Below, piece after piece: positions 15,791 to 25,132 of a DNA stretch of 64,000 bases (positions within the stretch are counted from its first letter, which is position 1; the number at the start of each line of letters is the position of its first letter). The stretch is taken from the NCBI RefSeq assembly GCF_014075995.1, contig NZ_CP055153.1, positions 2,914,001 to 2,978,000 on the forward strand, written 5' to 3'. Made by a program: the position numbers and the translations under genes. This stretch comes from Adhaeribacter radiodurans. Lineage in GTDB: Bacteria > Bacteroidota > Bacteroidia > Cytophagales > Hymenobacteraceae. The notes under the pieces are model-generated. The model worked only from the letters and a program-made list of their open reading frames with translations, made no database searches and was not told where the DNA came from.

Positions 15791-18250
15791 GTGATTTTGA
15801 AGTTAACGGGTTATATACTTTTTTTTCTCAGTACTAGTTGGTTAGCTGCTTCGTGCGTACCCACGCACCGGTTAGAGAAAAACCAAAATTTATTGTATTC
15901 CATTAAGCTGAAAGGGGTAGCGGTAAATGACCCTGCTCAAATTAGCACCTTATACAAACAAAAACCAAATCGTAAGTTTTTAGGTAGTACCCCCTACTTG
16001 TCGCTTTATTACTTTGGTAAAAAGTTTTATAATCCAAATAAAATTCAAAGATGGATAGACGAATACCGGGTTCAAACGGATGCTAAAATTGCGGCGGCTG
16101 GTACGGATTCTGTCAGGATTTCGAATATATTGGCTAAACGGGAACAACGATTAGCGGTAATGACCCGGAAAAGAGAAGAAGGCAATTGGCTAATGACCGT
16201 GGGAGAACCGCCTGCCATTTACGATACTACAAAAACGCAGGCTACCCTGCGTCAGATAAAAACCTACCTGAACACCAAAGGCTTTTTTCATTCTAAAGTA
16301 ACGTACACCGAAGAAATCAAAGAAAAGAAAGTTTACCTTAATTTATTAGTAGATGAGGATAAACCCACTAAAATTACTCAAATTACCCATGCTATTGCCG
16401 ATTCGGTTATCGCCCACATTGTAGACTCTGCGCAAACTGCGGCTTTGTTAAAAGTTGGTCAGAATTATGACGAAGAAATTATTGATCAGGAACGAAACCG
16501 GCTGGAAATTTTACTACGCAATTTAGGCTATTACGAATTCCGAAAACCATTTATTACGGCCAAAGTAGATACCAATTATGCACCTTATACCGCCCATTTT
16601 ACCTATTTAATTGCCAATAACAAAGATAATCAGCCCCATAAACAATACCGGATTCGCGAAGTAAGTTTTATCGGTGATGCCGGTTTAAAACGCTTTGGAT
16701 TTAAGCGAGATACCATTTGGTACAATAATGTTAAATACCTGGCTTACCGGCACAGAATAAATCCTAAGGTACTTGATTCTAAATTAACCATTTACCCGCG
16801 CCAACGCTACAGCCTTGATTTAACTCAGCTTACCCAACAGCAATTAAATAACCTGGACATGTTTCGGTTTAATTCCGTAAATTATACCATTTTACCTGAC
16901 TCCCTAGGTTCTCCGCAGCTAGATGTTTTTGTAAACGTATCGCCTACCAAAAAGTACCAGGAAACCAGCGAAGCTGGCGGAAGTTATACTGCTCGTTTAC
17001 CCGGCCCGTTTGTGAACCTGCGTTTAAAAGTGCGGAATATATTAGGAGGCGCCGAAATCTTGGATATTGGTTTAAGAGGAGGTTTGCAGGGCCAATATAG
17101 TAGCTTAGATTTTAGCGAATCTATCTACATGAAAGACTTTGGGGGGAATATCGGACTTACCTTTCCGCAGTTTTTGGTGCCGTTCCGGGTAAATAAACAA
17201 TTTAGTAGGTTTAACCCGCGCAGCCGCTTAAATGTATCTTATACCTACGTTGACAGAAGGGAATATGTGCGAACCAACCTGGAAACTACTTTTGATTACA
17301 TTTGGCAACCCTCTACAAAGGTGCAGTACGTTTTTACCCCAGTAGATATTAGTTTAATAAAAACACCGCGGCTTTCCCCGGACTTCGAAGCTTTATTGAA
17401 TAAAAATACGACTTACGGCCAAAGTTTTACTAATGCAGTAGTGCCTAGTATTAATTTTACCCGGTTTTATAACGATTTCCGCAATAATAACTCGGGGCAA
17501 TTCTGGCGTTTATTCATTGAAGTAGGCGGGTTAACTGCTCTGGCGGCCGAACAATTTAGATCTAAGGAGCAGCTGAATTATTTAGGCGACTTACGCTTAT
17601 ATAAGTTTTACCGGGTAAACAGCGATTACCGCAAATATTTAAAACTATCCAACAAATCTTTTTTGGTGTATCGTTTGAATATTGGCTTAGTGCAGCCTTT
17701 TAAATCGGTGGGTTTGCCTTACGATAAATATTTTTTTGGCGGGGGTGGTTCCAGCATCCGGGCCTGGCGTCCCCGGCGGTTAGGACCGGGAGCATATTAC
17801 GCCCAAAGGCCCATGCGCGACCCGGATACGAACCAGATTATGCGGGATAGTTTCGGAAACGAAATAATGGAACGCGATTACGATACCGAACAACCCGGTG
17901 AAATGCTCATTGAAACCAACCTGGAACACCGGTTTAACATAGTGGGTTATTTGAATGGCGCATTTTTTATTGATGCGGGTAATACCTGGATGATTTCCGA
18001 AGATAAAAACCGACCTGATTCCCAATTTGAATGGAGCGATTTTTTAAGTGAATTTGCGGTGGGAGTTGGTACCGGTTTACGTCTGGATTTTAACTTTTTA
18101 ATTGCCCGTTTCGACTTTTCGACGAAAGTATTCGATCCTGCTTTTACTTATGGTAACCGCTACGTTTTAAACCAATTCACTTTAAAAGATATCTTTAACA
18201 GAAATAATAAGCACACAACCTTTAACTTAGGGATTGGTTATCCTTTTTAA
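15791..18250 (+). CDS. tamL: TamL-type outer-membrane lipoprotein of the Omp85 (BamA/TamA) family
   Basis: An 819-aa Omp85 protein. The N-terminus is a lipoprotein signal with lipobox (SWLAAS followed by Cys22), then POTRA-like modules to about residue 400 and a C-terminal 16-strand barrel. The barrel has the lid-loop region FFGGGGSSIRAWRPRRLGPG (about residues 650-669) and ends in HTTFNLGIGYPF. Lipidated TamA homologues, named TamL, are known in Bacteroidota and work with TamB in the outer membrane. The start is GTG, 9 bases after the divergent methyltransferase start. I judge TamL more likely than BamA because of the lipobox. Confidence 0.8.
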   Translation: MILKLTGYILFFLSTSWLAASCVPTHRLEKNQNLLYSIKLKGVAVNDPAQISTLYKQKPNRKFLGSTPYLSLYYFGKKFYNPNKIQRWIDEYRVQTDAKIAAAGTDSVRISNILAKREQRLAVMTRKREEGNWLMTVGEPPAIYDTTKTQATLRQIKTYLNTKGFFHSKVTYTEEIKEKKVYLNLLVDEDKPTKITQITHAIADSVIAHIVDSAQTAALLKVGQNYDEEIIDQERNRLEILLRNLGYYEFRKPFITAKVDTNYAPYTAHFTYLIANNKDNQPHKQYRIREVSFIGDAGLKRFGFKRDTIWYNNVKYLAYRHRINPKVLDSKLTIYPRQRYSLDLTQLTQQQLNNLDMFRFNSVNYTILPDSLGSPQLDVFVNVSPTKKYQETSEAGGSYTARLPGPFVNLRLKVRNILGGAEILDIGLRGGLQGQYSSLDFSESIYMKDFGGNIGLTFPQFLVPFRVNKQFSRFNPRSRLNVSYTYVDRREYVRTNLETTFDYIWQPSTKVQYVFTPVDISLIKTPRLSPDFEALLNKNTTYGQSFTNAVVPSINFTRFYNDFRNNNSGQFWRLFIEVGGLTALAAEQFRSKEQLNYLGDLRLYKFYRVNSDYRKYLKLSNKSFLVYRLNIGLVQPFKSVGLPYDKYFFGGGGSSIRAWRPRRLGPGAYYAQRPMRDPDTNQIMRDSFGNEIMERDYDTEQPGEMLIETNLEHRFNIVGYLNGAFFIDAGNTWMISEDKNRPDSQFEWSDFLSEFAVGVGTGLRLDFNFLIARFDFSTKVFDPAFTYGNRYVLNQFTLKDIFNRNNKHTTFNLGIGYPF

Positions 18251-18262
18251 GTTAAATGAAAG

Positions 18263-18320
18263 CCACTTGACCAATTAAATCCGAATGGAAGAGGAAATCG
18301 TAATTTAATTGGAGAAGTGG
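18263..18320 (+). terminator. Long hairpin after the TamL gene
   Basis: ccactt-ga-ccaattaaat (18263-18280) pairs with atttaattgg-ag-aagtgg (18303-18320), giving 16 bp with a 2x2 internal loop and a 22-nt apical loop. It is followed by the T-rich aattttaggttttatttg. It is the only structured feature in the 320-base gap downstream of the gene. Confidence 0.55.
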
Positions 18321-18577
18321 AATTTTAGGTTTTATTTGATGAATTATATTTTAAATAACCGGATAATAAAAATAATTCTTTGAATTTATTCGCGTTACTA
18401 ATCAGTAAGTTAATTTGTTAAAATTTCGTTTAATTCATTTTGCCAATTAAATTTTCTAAGTTCATCTGTTAAATCATGCGGTTTATCAAAACACTATATT
18501 TAGTATTTTATGTTGTTTTAGTTTGACCGTGGTGATTTTAACATGTATAATGTTAACAACACTATATTGCAAGTTCC

Positions 18578-18769
18578 ATGAAAAGTTATTTTGATTACAA
18601 GTATGCCTCTAATTCACTAACTTATAAAACTAAACCGGCGATTACCCGATTAAAACCTGGCCCAGGTAAAAGTTCTTCTAAATCTCGGCTTTTTAATCGC
18701 TCTTTTTGGATCTTGTTGTTATCTAATATATTCTTTCTATACATTCTACTATATAAGTTTTTTAGTTAA
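18578..18769 (+). CDS. Possible small membrane protein (63 aa)
   Basis: A short reading frame with a Lys/Ser-rich basic N-terminal half (KPAITRLKPGPGKSSSKSRL) and a C-terminal transmembrane helix (FWILLLSNIFFLYILLYKFF). This positive-then-hydrophobic layout is plausible for a small inner-membrane protein. There is no clear ribosome binding site and no recognised family. It may be chance. Confidence 0.3.
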   Translation: MKSYFDYKYASNSLTYKTKPAITRLKPGPGKSSSKSRLFNRSFWILLLSNIFFLYILLYKFFS

Positions 18770-18894
18770 CTAAAAAGAATTAGTAAGAACATAGAAAAAA
18801 CCTAATTTTCTCAAAATAATTATCTTAACGCCACCCCATCTCATTAAGCCCGTTTAAAGGGCTAAGGAGATTATATTGCATATACTGATTGGTC

Positions 18895-21054
18895 ATGAAA
18901 AAATTTCACGTCTTATTTTTTCTGTTTTTACATTTCCTTCTAAATCAAAACGCCTTATCTCAAACAGGCAAAGACGGCACCCGGACCATTATCACTTTTA
19001 ATACAGTAGTAAATACACCTCTTGTACTAAACACGAATTACCAATGGAATTTAGCCAATACCTTGCGCTTCGATCCAAACTTGGCTAATACGGCAAATGT
19101 TACTTTTAAATTTACCGTTTTAGACAACGCAGGCGCAAATGATGCTTCTTACGCTACTGTTACCATTCCTATAAACGGAGAACCCGTGGCTGAGGATCAG
19201 ACTAACAGCTTTGCTTTATCAAACTTAGCAGGCATAACTTTATTAGATGCTTTAAACGGAACCGATGATGTGTCTATTAGTACCTTTCGGTTTAGTGTTT
19301 TGCCTTCTGCTTCGCAAGGAGTATTGTACGTAAATAACATACCGGCTACTATTAATACAGCTTTTTCCTGGACTAACCGGAACCAGATTCAATTTGATCC
19401 GGCTATAGGCAATACGGCTAATGTTACTTTTAGCTATATTGTAAAAGATAATGAAAATGCCGAGGATGCTTCTGCCGCGGTATTTACTATTCCTCTAATT
19501 TCTACCGACCAGGATTTAGATAAAGTGGCTGATATAATCGATTTAGACGATGATAACGATGGCATTCCGGATTTACTGGAATCCAATGGTTTCAATCCTT
19601 CGGCCGATGATGATAATGATGGAATTGAAAACTATCGGGACCCAAGCTTCCCTAATGGTGATTACAACAGTGTAACGAAAGTAAATAATTTATTCGATAA
19701 AGACAGGGACGGTATTATTAATGCCTTTGATTTAGATTCAGATGGCGATGGCATTACCGATGTGGTAGAGCAAACTCCCTTTGGAAGGGTTCCCAGTTCT
19801 AACTATAGCGCCAATACCGGTCGCTTAACAAGTCCGGTAGGTGCTAATGGTATCCCGAAGAGTTCCACTACTATTACGGAAGGGAGCCTTAACGATTTTG
19901 ACGGAGATGGCCTATACAACTTCCTCGATTTGGATTCCGATAATGATGGTTTGCGGGATTACCTGGAAGCCCAGGCCTCACCTGGTAATCCTGTAATTAC
20001 GCCTAAAGGCACTGACGCCGATAAAGATGGGATTGATGATAACTATGATGTGACTTGCGGTTGTTCAGCCCCTTCCGGATTAGCCCTGTACCCGGTAAAC
20101 ACCGACGTAGATTCTTTCCCCGATTATCTGGATCAGAACAGTGACGAGGATGCCTACGGCGATGCCATTGAAGCCTACGATAATTCAAACCCGGCGCAGG
20201 TTTCGGGTTATTCCCTTACGGAATTAAAAGATTTAGCTGATCAGTTTAGAGCAAATGCTCTGGCGGCTGGTAACGGCCCGGCAACTGCTTATTACAGCAA
20301 TACAAATGATTCAGATAACGATAGTATTCCGGATTGGTTAGAAGACGATGATGAAGACGGACGTTTGAATTACCTGGAATATGGTTTAAGTTATTACCAC
20401 GATTCGGATAATGATGGCTGGTTAGATTTATTTGACTCTACTACTTTCGGCACGGAACCAATTCCAAATTATGCTTTCCGGCAAAGCGATATACTCATAC
20501 CCTTACCAGTAGGATTAATTAAATTTATTGCCCGGCCGGAGATGCATGGAGTTCAATTGCACTGGGAAACGGCTTCGGAAGAAAAAAATAATTATTTTGT
20601 TGTTGAAAGAAGTAGCGATGGAATTTCTTTTGAAACCATTGGCCAGGTAAAAGGCGTCGGTACGACGCAGCAGCAAACTGCCTATTCTTTCCCCGATAAA
20701 AATCCGCTAAACGGAACCAGCTATTACCGTTTAAAAATAGTAGCCACTGATGGAAATAGCCGATTTAGTAAAATTATTGCCGTTAAACGCGAGAGTAGTA
20801 TTAGCTCCCTTCTTAGGACTTTCCAGAACCCAACAACTGGCGAGTTCACCTTGGAGTTTAGCGCCAAGTCATCCGAAGAAGTGCACATAATTATTACCAA
20901 TGTTTCAGGTCAAGTAATTTATACTCAAAAAAGAACTGCAACGGTTGGTCTTAATGCTTTCCGTTTAGATATAACCGGAGTTCGCAGTGGTACCTACCAG
21001 GTTCAAGTAAGAGGACGGCTACTTAATCTGGTGCAGCGCCTTGTAAAAAATTAA
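18895..21054 (+). CDS. T9SS-secreted protein with Ca-type repeats
   Basis: A 719-aa extracellular protein. It has a signal peptide (MKKFHVLFFLFLHFLLNQ, cleavage near ALSQ), then two related ~90-residue beta modules with repeated GNTANVTF/NTANVTFKF motifs (about residues 30-210). A long run of thrombospondin type 3-like calcium loops follows (DLDDDNDGIPD, DLDSDGDGITD, DLDSDNDGLRD, TDADKDGIDDNYD; about 215-510). Next is a fibronectin-like domain (VQLHWETASEEKNNYFVVER), and the end is a type A T9SS sorting domain. I start at the ATG at 18895; an in-frame TTG lies 6 bases upstream. It is likely a calcium-stiffened surface adhesin. Confidence 0.8.
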   Translation: MKKFHVLFFLFLHFLLNQNALSQTGKDGTRTIITFNTVVNTPLVLNTNYQWNLANTLRFDPNLANTANVTFKFTVLDNAGANDASYATVTIPINGEPVAEDQTNSFALSNLAGITLLDALNGTDDVSISTFRFSVLPSASQGVLYVNNIPATINTAFSWTNRNQIQFDPAIGNTANVTFSYIVKDNENAEDASAAVFTIPLISTDQDLDKVADIIDLDDDNDGIPDLLESNGFNPSADDDNDGIENYRDPSFPNGDYNSVTKVNNLFDKDRDGIINAFDLDSDGDGITDVVEQTPFGRVPSSNYSANTGRLTSPVGANGIPKSSTTITEGSLNDFDGDGLYNFLDLDSDNDGLRDYLEAQASPGNPVITPKGTDADKDGIDDNYDVTCGCSAPSGLALYPVNTDVDSFPDYLDQNSDEDAYGDAIEAYDNSNPAQVSGYSLTELKDLADQFRANALAAGNGPATAYYSNTNDSDNDSIPDWLEDDDEDGRLNYLEYGLSYYHDSDNDGWLDLFDSTTFGTEPIPNYAFRQSDILIPLPVGLIKFIARPEMHGVQLHWETASEEKNNYFVVERSSDGISFETIGQVKGVGTTQQQTAYSFPDKNPLNGTSYYRLKIVATDGNSRFSKIIAVKRESSISSLLRTFQNPTTGEFTLEFSAKSSEEVHIIITNVSGQVIYTQKRTATVGLNAFRLDITGVRSGTYQVQVRGRLLNLVQRLVKN

Positions 21055-21272
21055 AATTTTTACCACCGGAAACTAGCATTTGGTACATAAGTTCTCCGGG
21101 GTAAACAAATATTCAATTTTCTTAATTCTCTTTTAGTAATTTATTTCTTTAAGGTAATAGCAAATCACATAAACATTCTTCCATAAGCTGAAATAAAAAG
21201 TTGTACTCCTACTCTAATTTGTTTTTTGGACTAAAATAATTAACAAACAAATATCAGGTAGCTATAAAAACT

Positions 21273-21447
21273 GACACCAGTTTGGCTGCGGAGGTCCTTC
21301 TAAGATTCTGGTGCGCAGCATTTCGACGAAGGAGGAAAGGAAGCTTAGACCCGCCGGGAAGAGCCAAACGAGGCCCGCCGGCCATGAAGCAATGCTTGAA
21401 GTTAGCAAACTAGATAGCACCAGAGCCTGTAGACTTGAACAGTCTAC
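21273..21447. repeat. Solo arm of the inverted-repeat element, copy E3
   Basis: About 175 nt resembling one arm of E1 and E2 in the orientation of their right arms. It shares the core gccaaacgaggcccgccggcc and the outer part agatagcaccagagcctg. It begins with gacaccagtttggct, the reverse complement of the inner end of the left arms (agccaaactggtgtc), so it is best read as a left arm lying inverted. It is more diverged than the arms of E1 and E2, and no partner arm is seen nearby. It again lies between convergent genes. Confidence 0.8.
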
Positions 21448-21602
21448 ATACATAAAAGACATTTATCTAACTAAAATGTTCTTTCCCTTTTAGCCTGTTT
21501 GACAATTACTTTATACTAATTAGTATACATCCTGCTCCTAAACTACAATAAGAATCAACCTAAGTTTAATTTTAAGCTTCATTCGCTAACAAATTTACTT
21601 TT

Positions 21603-23681
21603 TTAATAATGCAGGAGGTGATTAATGGCCTTAGCAACTTTATCGGCATTTGGCAACATTTTACTTTCCAGGCAAATGTTTAATGGTACTGCTGGTACAT
21701 TTTCTGACCCTAAAGTTAAAATAGGCGCGTCTAAATACCGGAAGCATTTCTGCGATAATCGACCAGCTAAAGATTCAATAAAAGAGTTGAGCAAGGGTTC
21801 TTCCGTGAGCAGTAAAGCTTTACCATGCCGCTGAATGGCTTCTTCTAAAAATGCTTCGTTTAAGGGATACAAAGTGCGTAAATCTATAATTTCAATTTGA
21901 CCTTTAAAACCTTTGGCTGCTTCCCGCGCCCAGTAAATACCCATTCCGTAAGTAATAACTACCAGACTTTCTCCTTGCATTTTTTTATCGAGGTCAGCGT
22001 TTACTACCTGGCAGGGTTGCCCTAACGGTACTATATAATCGGCAGCTGGCTCATATGATTTAGCTTCTTCGGTGCCCGGCAACTTCGACCAATATAATCC
22101 TTTGTGTTCCAAAAAAACGACCGGGTTTGGATCTAAAAAAGCAGCTTTCATTAAACCTTTCATATCCGCCGCGTTTGATGGATACACTACTTTTATACCC
22201 CGGATGGTGAGTAATGCTGATTCAATGCTACCCGAGTGGTAAGGTCCGCCGCCACCGTAAGCGCCAATGGGTACCCGAATAAGGCATTGTACCGGAAATT
22301 TACCTTGGGTGAGATAACAAGATTTAGAAAGCTCTTCTACCAGTTGATTTAACCCCGGCCACATATAATCGGCAAACTGAATTTCAACAATGGGCTTGGC
22401 TCCTACTGCCGCCATACCCGCCGTAGAACCAATTATGTAGGCTTCCTGAATAGGGGTATTAAAAACCCGTTCATCGCCGTACTTGGCGGCTAACAGAGCA
22501 GCTTCGCGAAAAACGCCGCCTAGTTGTTTACCTACATCCTGGCCGTAAAATAAAGCTTCGGGGTAATCTTTTAAAATTTCTTCAATGGCGTGTAAGGCCG
22601 CATCTACCATGGTCACTTTTGCCGCTCCAATTGGATGCCGGGTGCCCGATTCCTGAACAATAGGAGTTGGTGCAAAATCATGCTGGTAAATGGTAGTTGG
22701 GTCCGGTTCTGGTGCTATTACTGCCCGGGAAAAAGCTTCTGCTACCAGTTGCAATATTTCTTGTTCTATTTCTTCTAATTGAGCTATTGTTTCGCCAGCT
22801 TCTACTAATTGGGCCTGTAATTTAGGAATAGGATCGTTTTTAAGAGCAAGTTCGATACTCTCGCCCCTGTACCATTCTTTACGTACGCCCGAGGTATGAT
22901 GACCCAGTAAAGGACACTTGGCATGTACCAAAATTGGTTTTCTTTCCTGCCGCGCATAATTAAAAGCCCGTTTCATCCCGGTAAAAGAATGAACAAAGTC
23001 AGACCCATCAATGCGCATGCGTTCTAAACCTTTAAAGCCTTGGGCAAATTCATAGGCATCCATTGCCCGCATTTCCGACCCTTTAGCCGATATTCCCCAG
23101 TCGTTATCCTGCACCAGGTAAATAATAGGCAACTGTTTAAGCACGGCCATTTGCAGGGCTTCAGATACTTCTCCTTCGGTAACGGCGCCATCTCCTAACG
23201 AACATAATACCACACTTTGGCGCTCCAGCGGAATTATACCTTGCGCTTCCAGAAAACGAATGGCGTGGGACATGCCCGTAGCCGGAATGGCCTGCATACC
23301 TGTAGCCGAACTTTGGTGCGGAATAATGGGCAAACCTTCTCGCCTTACCGATGGATGACCATAGTAAATACGTCCACCAGAAAAAGGATCATCGGCTTTA
23401 GCTAGTAACTGGAGCATGAGTTCATACGGCGTAAAGCCTAAGCCCAACAGCATGGCTTCGTCGCGGTAATACAAGCAAGCATAATCGTGGCCACTTAATT
23501 GAAAAGCCGTAGCTAGCTGAATAGCTTCGTGTCCCCGGGAAGTGCTGTGCACGTAGCGGCAAATCTGCCGGTTTTGTTCGTACGTATTGGCCATGGCGCG
23601 GGCCGTTAGCATTCGGGAATAAGCTTGGAGCAGAATTTTCAGATAAAGTTCCAAAGATTTGGGTTGCGTTATATTTGCCAT
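21603..23681 (-). CDS. 2-oxoacid dehydrogenase E1, alpha-beta fusion (branched-chain type)
   Basis: A thiamine-diphosphate enzyme that decarboxylates a 2-oxoacid and passes the acyl group to E2 lipoyl. The alpha part (about residues 1-330) has the ThDP/Mg motif CSLGDGAVTEGEVSEALQMA ... VQDNDW and the phosphorylation-loop-like GHHTSGVRKEWYRG. The beta part (about 350-690) has FYGQDVGKQLGGVF, EIQFADYMWPGLNQLVEELS and RVPIGAYGGGGPYHS. Both halves in one chain is the usual Bacteroidota arrangement for the branched-chain (2-oxoisovalerate) enzyme. I start at MANITQPKSLEL; an in-frame ATG 36 bases upstream is less likely. Confidence 0.9.
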   Translation of the reverse strand: MANITQPKSLELYLKILLQAYSRMLTARAMANTYEQNRQICRYVHSTSRGHEAIQLATAFQLSGHDYACLYYRDEAMLLGLGFTPYELMLQLLAKADDPFSGGRIYYGHPSVRREGLPIIPHQSSATGMQAIPATGMSHAIRFLEAQGIIPLERQSVVLCSLGDGAVTEGEVSEALQMAVLKQLPIIYLVQDNDWGISAKGSEMRAMDAYEFAQGFKGLERMRIDGSDFVHSFTGMKRAFNYARQERKPILVHAKCPLLGHHTSGVRKEWYRGESIELALKNDPIPKLQAQLVEAGETIAQLEEIEQEILQLVAEAFSRAVIAPEPDPTTIYQHDFAPTPIVQESGTRHPIGAAKVTMVDAALHAIEEILKDYPEALFYGQDVGKQLGGVFREAALLAAKYGDERVFNTPIQEAYIIGSTAGMAAVGAKPIVEIQFADYMWPGLNQLVEELSKSCYLTQGKFPVQCLIRVPIGAYGGGGPYHSGSIESALLTIRGIKVVYPSNAADMKGLMKAAFLDPNPVVFLEHKGLYWSKLPGTEEAKSYEPAADYIVPLGQPCQVVNADLDKKMQGESLVVITYGMGIYWAREAAKGFKGQIEIIDLRTLYPLNEAFLEEAIQRHGKALLLTEEPLLNSFIESLAGRLSQKCFRYLDAPILTLGSENVPAVPLNICLESKMLPNADKVAKAINHLLHY

Positions 23682-24188
23682 TAGGTTTACGTAAAAACAT
23701 ACCCTATGGCTATACACTCGCTTCAGGAAAAACAGATTGCCGTTCCAATAATTATTTACTTATATAGTTAATAAATACTAATCTAAAGTTTTAATCTTAA
23801 GCATTATATAAATAGAACTAACCCTAATTATTCTATATTCCCACGTTTTATCTTTAAAAAGTAAATATTTATATCGGAGCTATTTCGCATTTAGTAAAAA
23901 AAGTAATAACATTCACTCAAGGTGGTGCCCCAACCACCTTAAAGGAGCTGCCAACAAACTAATAGTTGCGGAAATTACCCGATAATGGCTAAACTTCTAA
24001 AATGCAAAGCAGCTTCATCGTTAAAAAAGTAAATAGTTTTATGGATTAGGGAAGCGCGTTTTAAAGTAGTTTTGTACGGTTTCCATCTTACTTTTATTCC
24101 GTTACCTTACCAGCCCATTAGAACTAAATTTAGTAAACGAGATAAAAATTATTTTAATTAGTCCACCCGATTTGCTTTAGAACAAAAT
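23682..24188. other. Divergent promoter region with a hairpin
   Basis: This is the ~500-base gap between the E1 fusion (minus) and hemF (plus). It contains an 8-bp hairpin aaggtggt/accacctt (23919-23926 with 23933-23940). A TAGTTTTG at 24067-24074 matches the Bacteroidota -7 element TAnnTTTG and could drive hemF, but no clear -33 element is found. No gene is seen. Confidence 0.4.
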
Positions 24189-25085
24189 ATGAAGAAAGAA
24201 ATAGAAGCTTGGTTTCGTGATTTTCAGGATCGATTATGTAAAAGTTTGGAAGAATGTGATGGGAAGGTCACGTTTCAGGAAGATAATTGGCAACACGAAA
24301 GTGGCGGGGGCGGCCGCTCCCGGGTTATTCAGAATGGGGCTATTTTCGAAAAAGGGGGCGTTAATTTCTCCGCCGTTTCGGGAGATATGCCTACGGCTGC
24401 AGCAACTAAATTATTAATGCCTGATACCCGATATTTTGCCACCGGTGTTTCCGTTGTGCTGCATCCTGAAAATCCTCTAATTCCGATAACGCACATGAAC
24501 GTACGTTACCTGGAAGCGGGCAACGGCGAAGCCTGGTTCGGGGGTGGAATAGACCTCACTCCTATTTATCTGGATTTACAGCAGGCGCGTTATTTTCACG
24601 AACAACTCAAAACCGTGTGCGATCGTCACCACCCTAATTATTACAGCCGGTTTAAACAATGGGCCGACGATTATTTTTATTTACCGCATCGGCACGAAAC
24701 CCGCGGCATTGGTGGTATTTTCTTTGATCGGCTAACGCCTTTAGAAGAAGATTTAACTTTAGAACAACTCTTTTCTTTTGTGCAGGAAGTTGCCGATATT
24801 TTTGCCCCTACTTATACTACTATTGTTAACCAGAACCGAAATTTAGCTTACACCGAACAGCAAAAAGAATGGCAGTTACTTCGCCGTGGCCGTTACGTAG
24901 AATTTAACCTGGTACACGATCGGGGAACTAAATTTGGTTTGGAAACCGGTGGCCGGGTTGAATCCATCCTGATGAGTTTACCCACTTACGCTTCCTGGAA
25001 ATACAACTTTAAACCCGAACCCGGTAGCGCCGAAGAACAAACCCAGCAATACTTAAAAAAGAACGTGGATTGGCTACACGTTTAA
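24189..25085 (+). CDS. hemF: Oxygen-dependent coproporphyrinogen III oxidase
   Basis: HemF carries out the oxygen-dependent decarboxylation of coproporphyrinogen III to protoporphyrinogen IX in haem synthesis, in the cytoplasm. The 298-aa length is standard. Conserved stretches are QHESGGGGRSRVIQNGAIFE (about residues 36-55), the GVSVVLHPENPLIPITHMNV metal-site region with GGGIDLTPIYL, and YVEFNLVHDRGTKFGLETGG (about residues 237-256), the family signature. The gene is monocistronic with a hairpin terminator ten bases after its stop. Confidence 0.97.
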   Translation: MKKEIEAWFRDFQDRLCKSLEECDGKVTFQEDNWQHESGGGGRSRVIQNGAIFEKGGVNFSAVSGDMPTAAATKLLMPDTRYFATGVSVVLHPENPLIPITHMNVRYLEAGNGEAWFGGGIDLTPIYLDLQQARYFHEQLKTVCDRHHPNYYSRFKQWADDYFYLPHRHETRGIGGIFFDRLTPLEEDLTLEQLFSFVQEVADIFAPTYTTIVNQNRNLAYTEQQKEWQLLRRGRYVEFNLVHDRGTKFGLETGGRVESILMSLPTYASWKYNFKPEPGSAEEQTQQYLKKNVDWLHV

Positions 25086-25094
25086 TTCATTCTG

Positions 25095-25132
25095 CCTGAA
25101 TATTGCTATTTAAGTTGATAGCAATATTCAGG
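25095..25132 (+). terminator. Hairpin terminator after hemF
   Basis: A perfect 15-bp stem, cctgaatattgctat (25095-25109) with its reverse complement (25118-25132), around an 8-nt loop. The T-run downstream is weak. Confidence 0.7.

Noticed and set aside
18841-18894. TTG start at 18889 for the T9SS-secreted protein
   Set aside because: An ATG follows six bases later and gives a normal signal peptide; the AAGGAG-like sequence upstream is too far away to decide, so the ATG was preferred.
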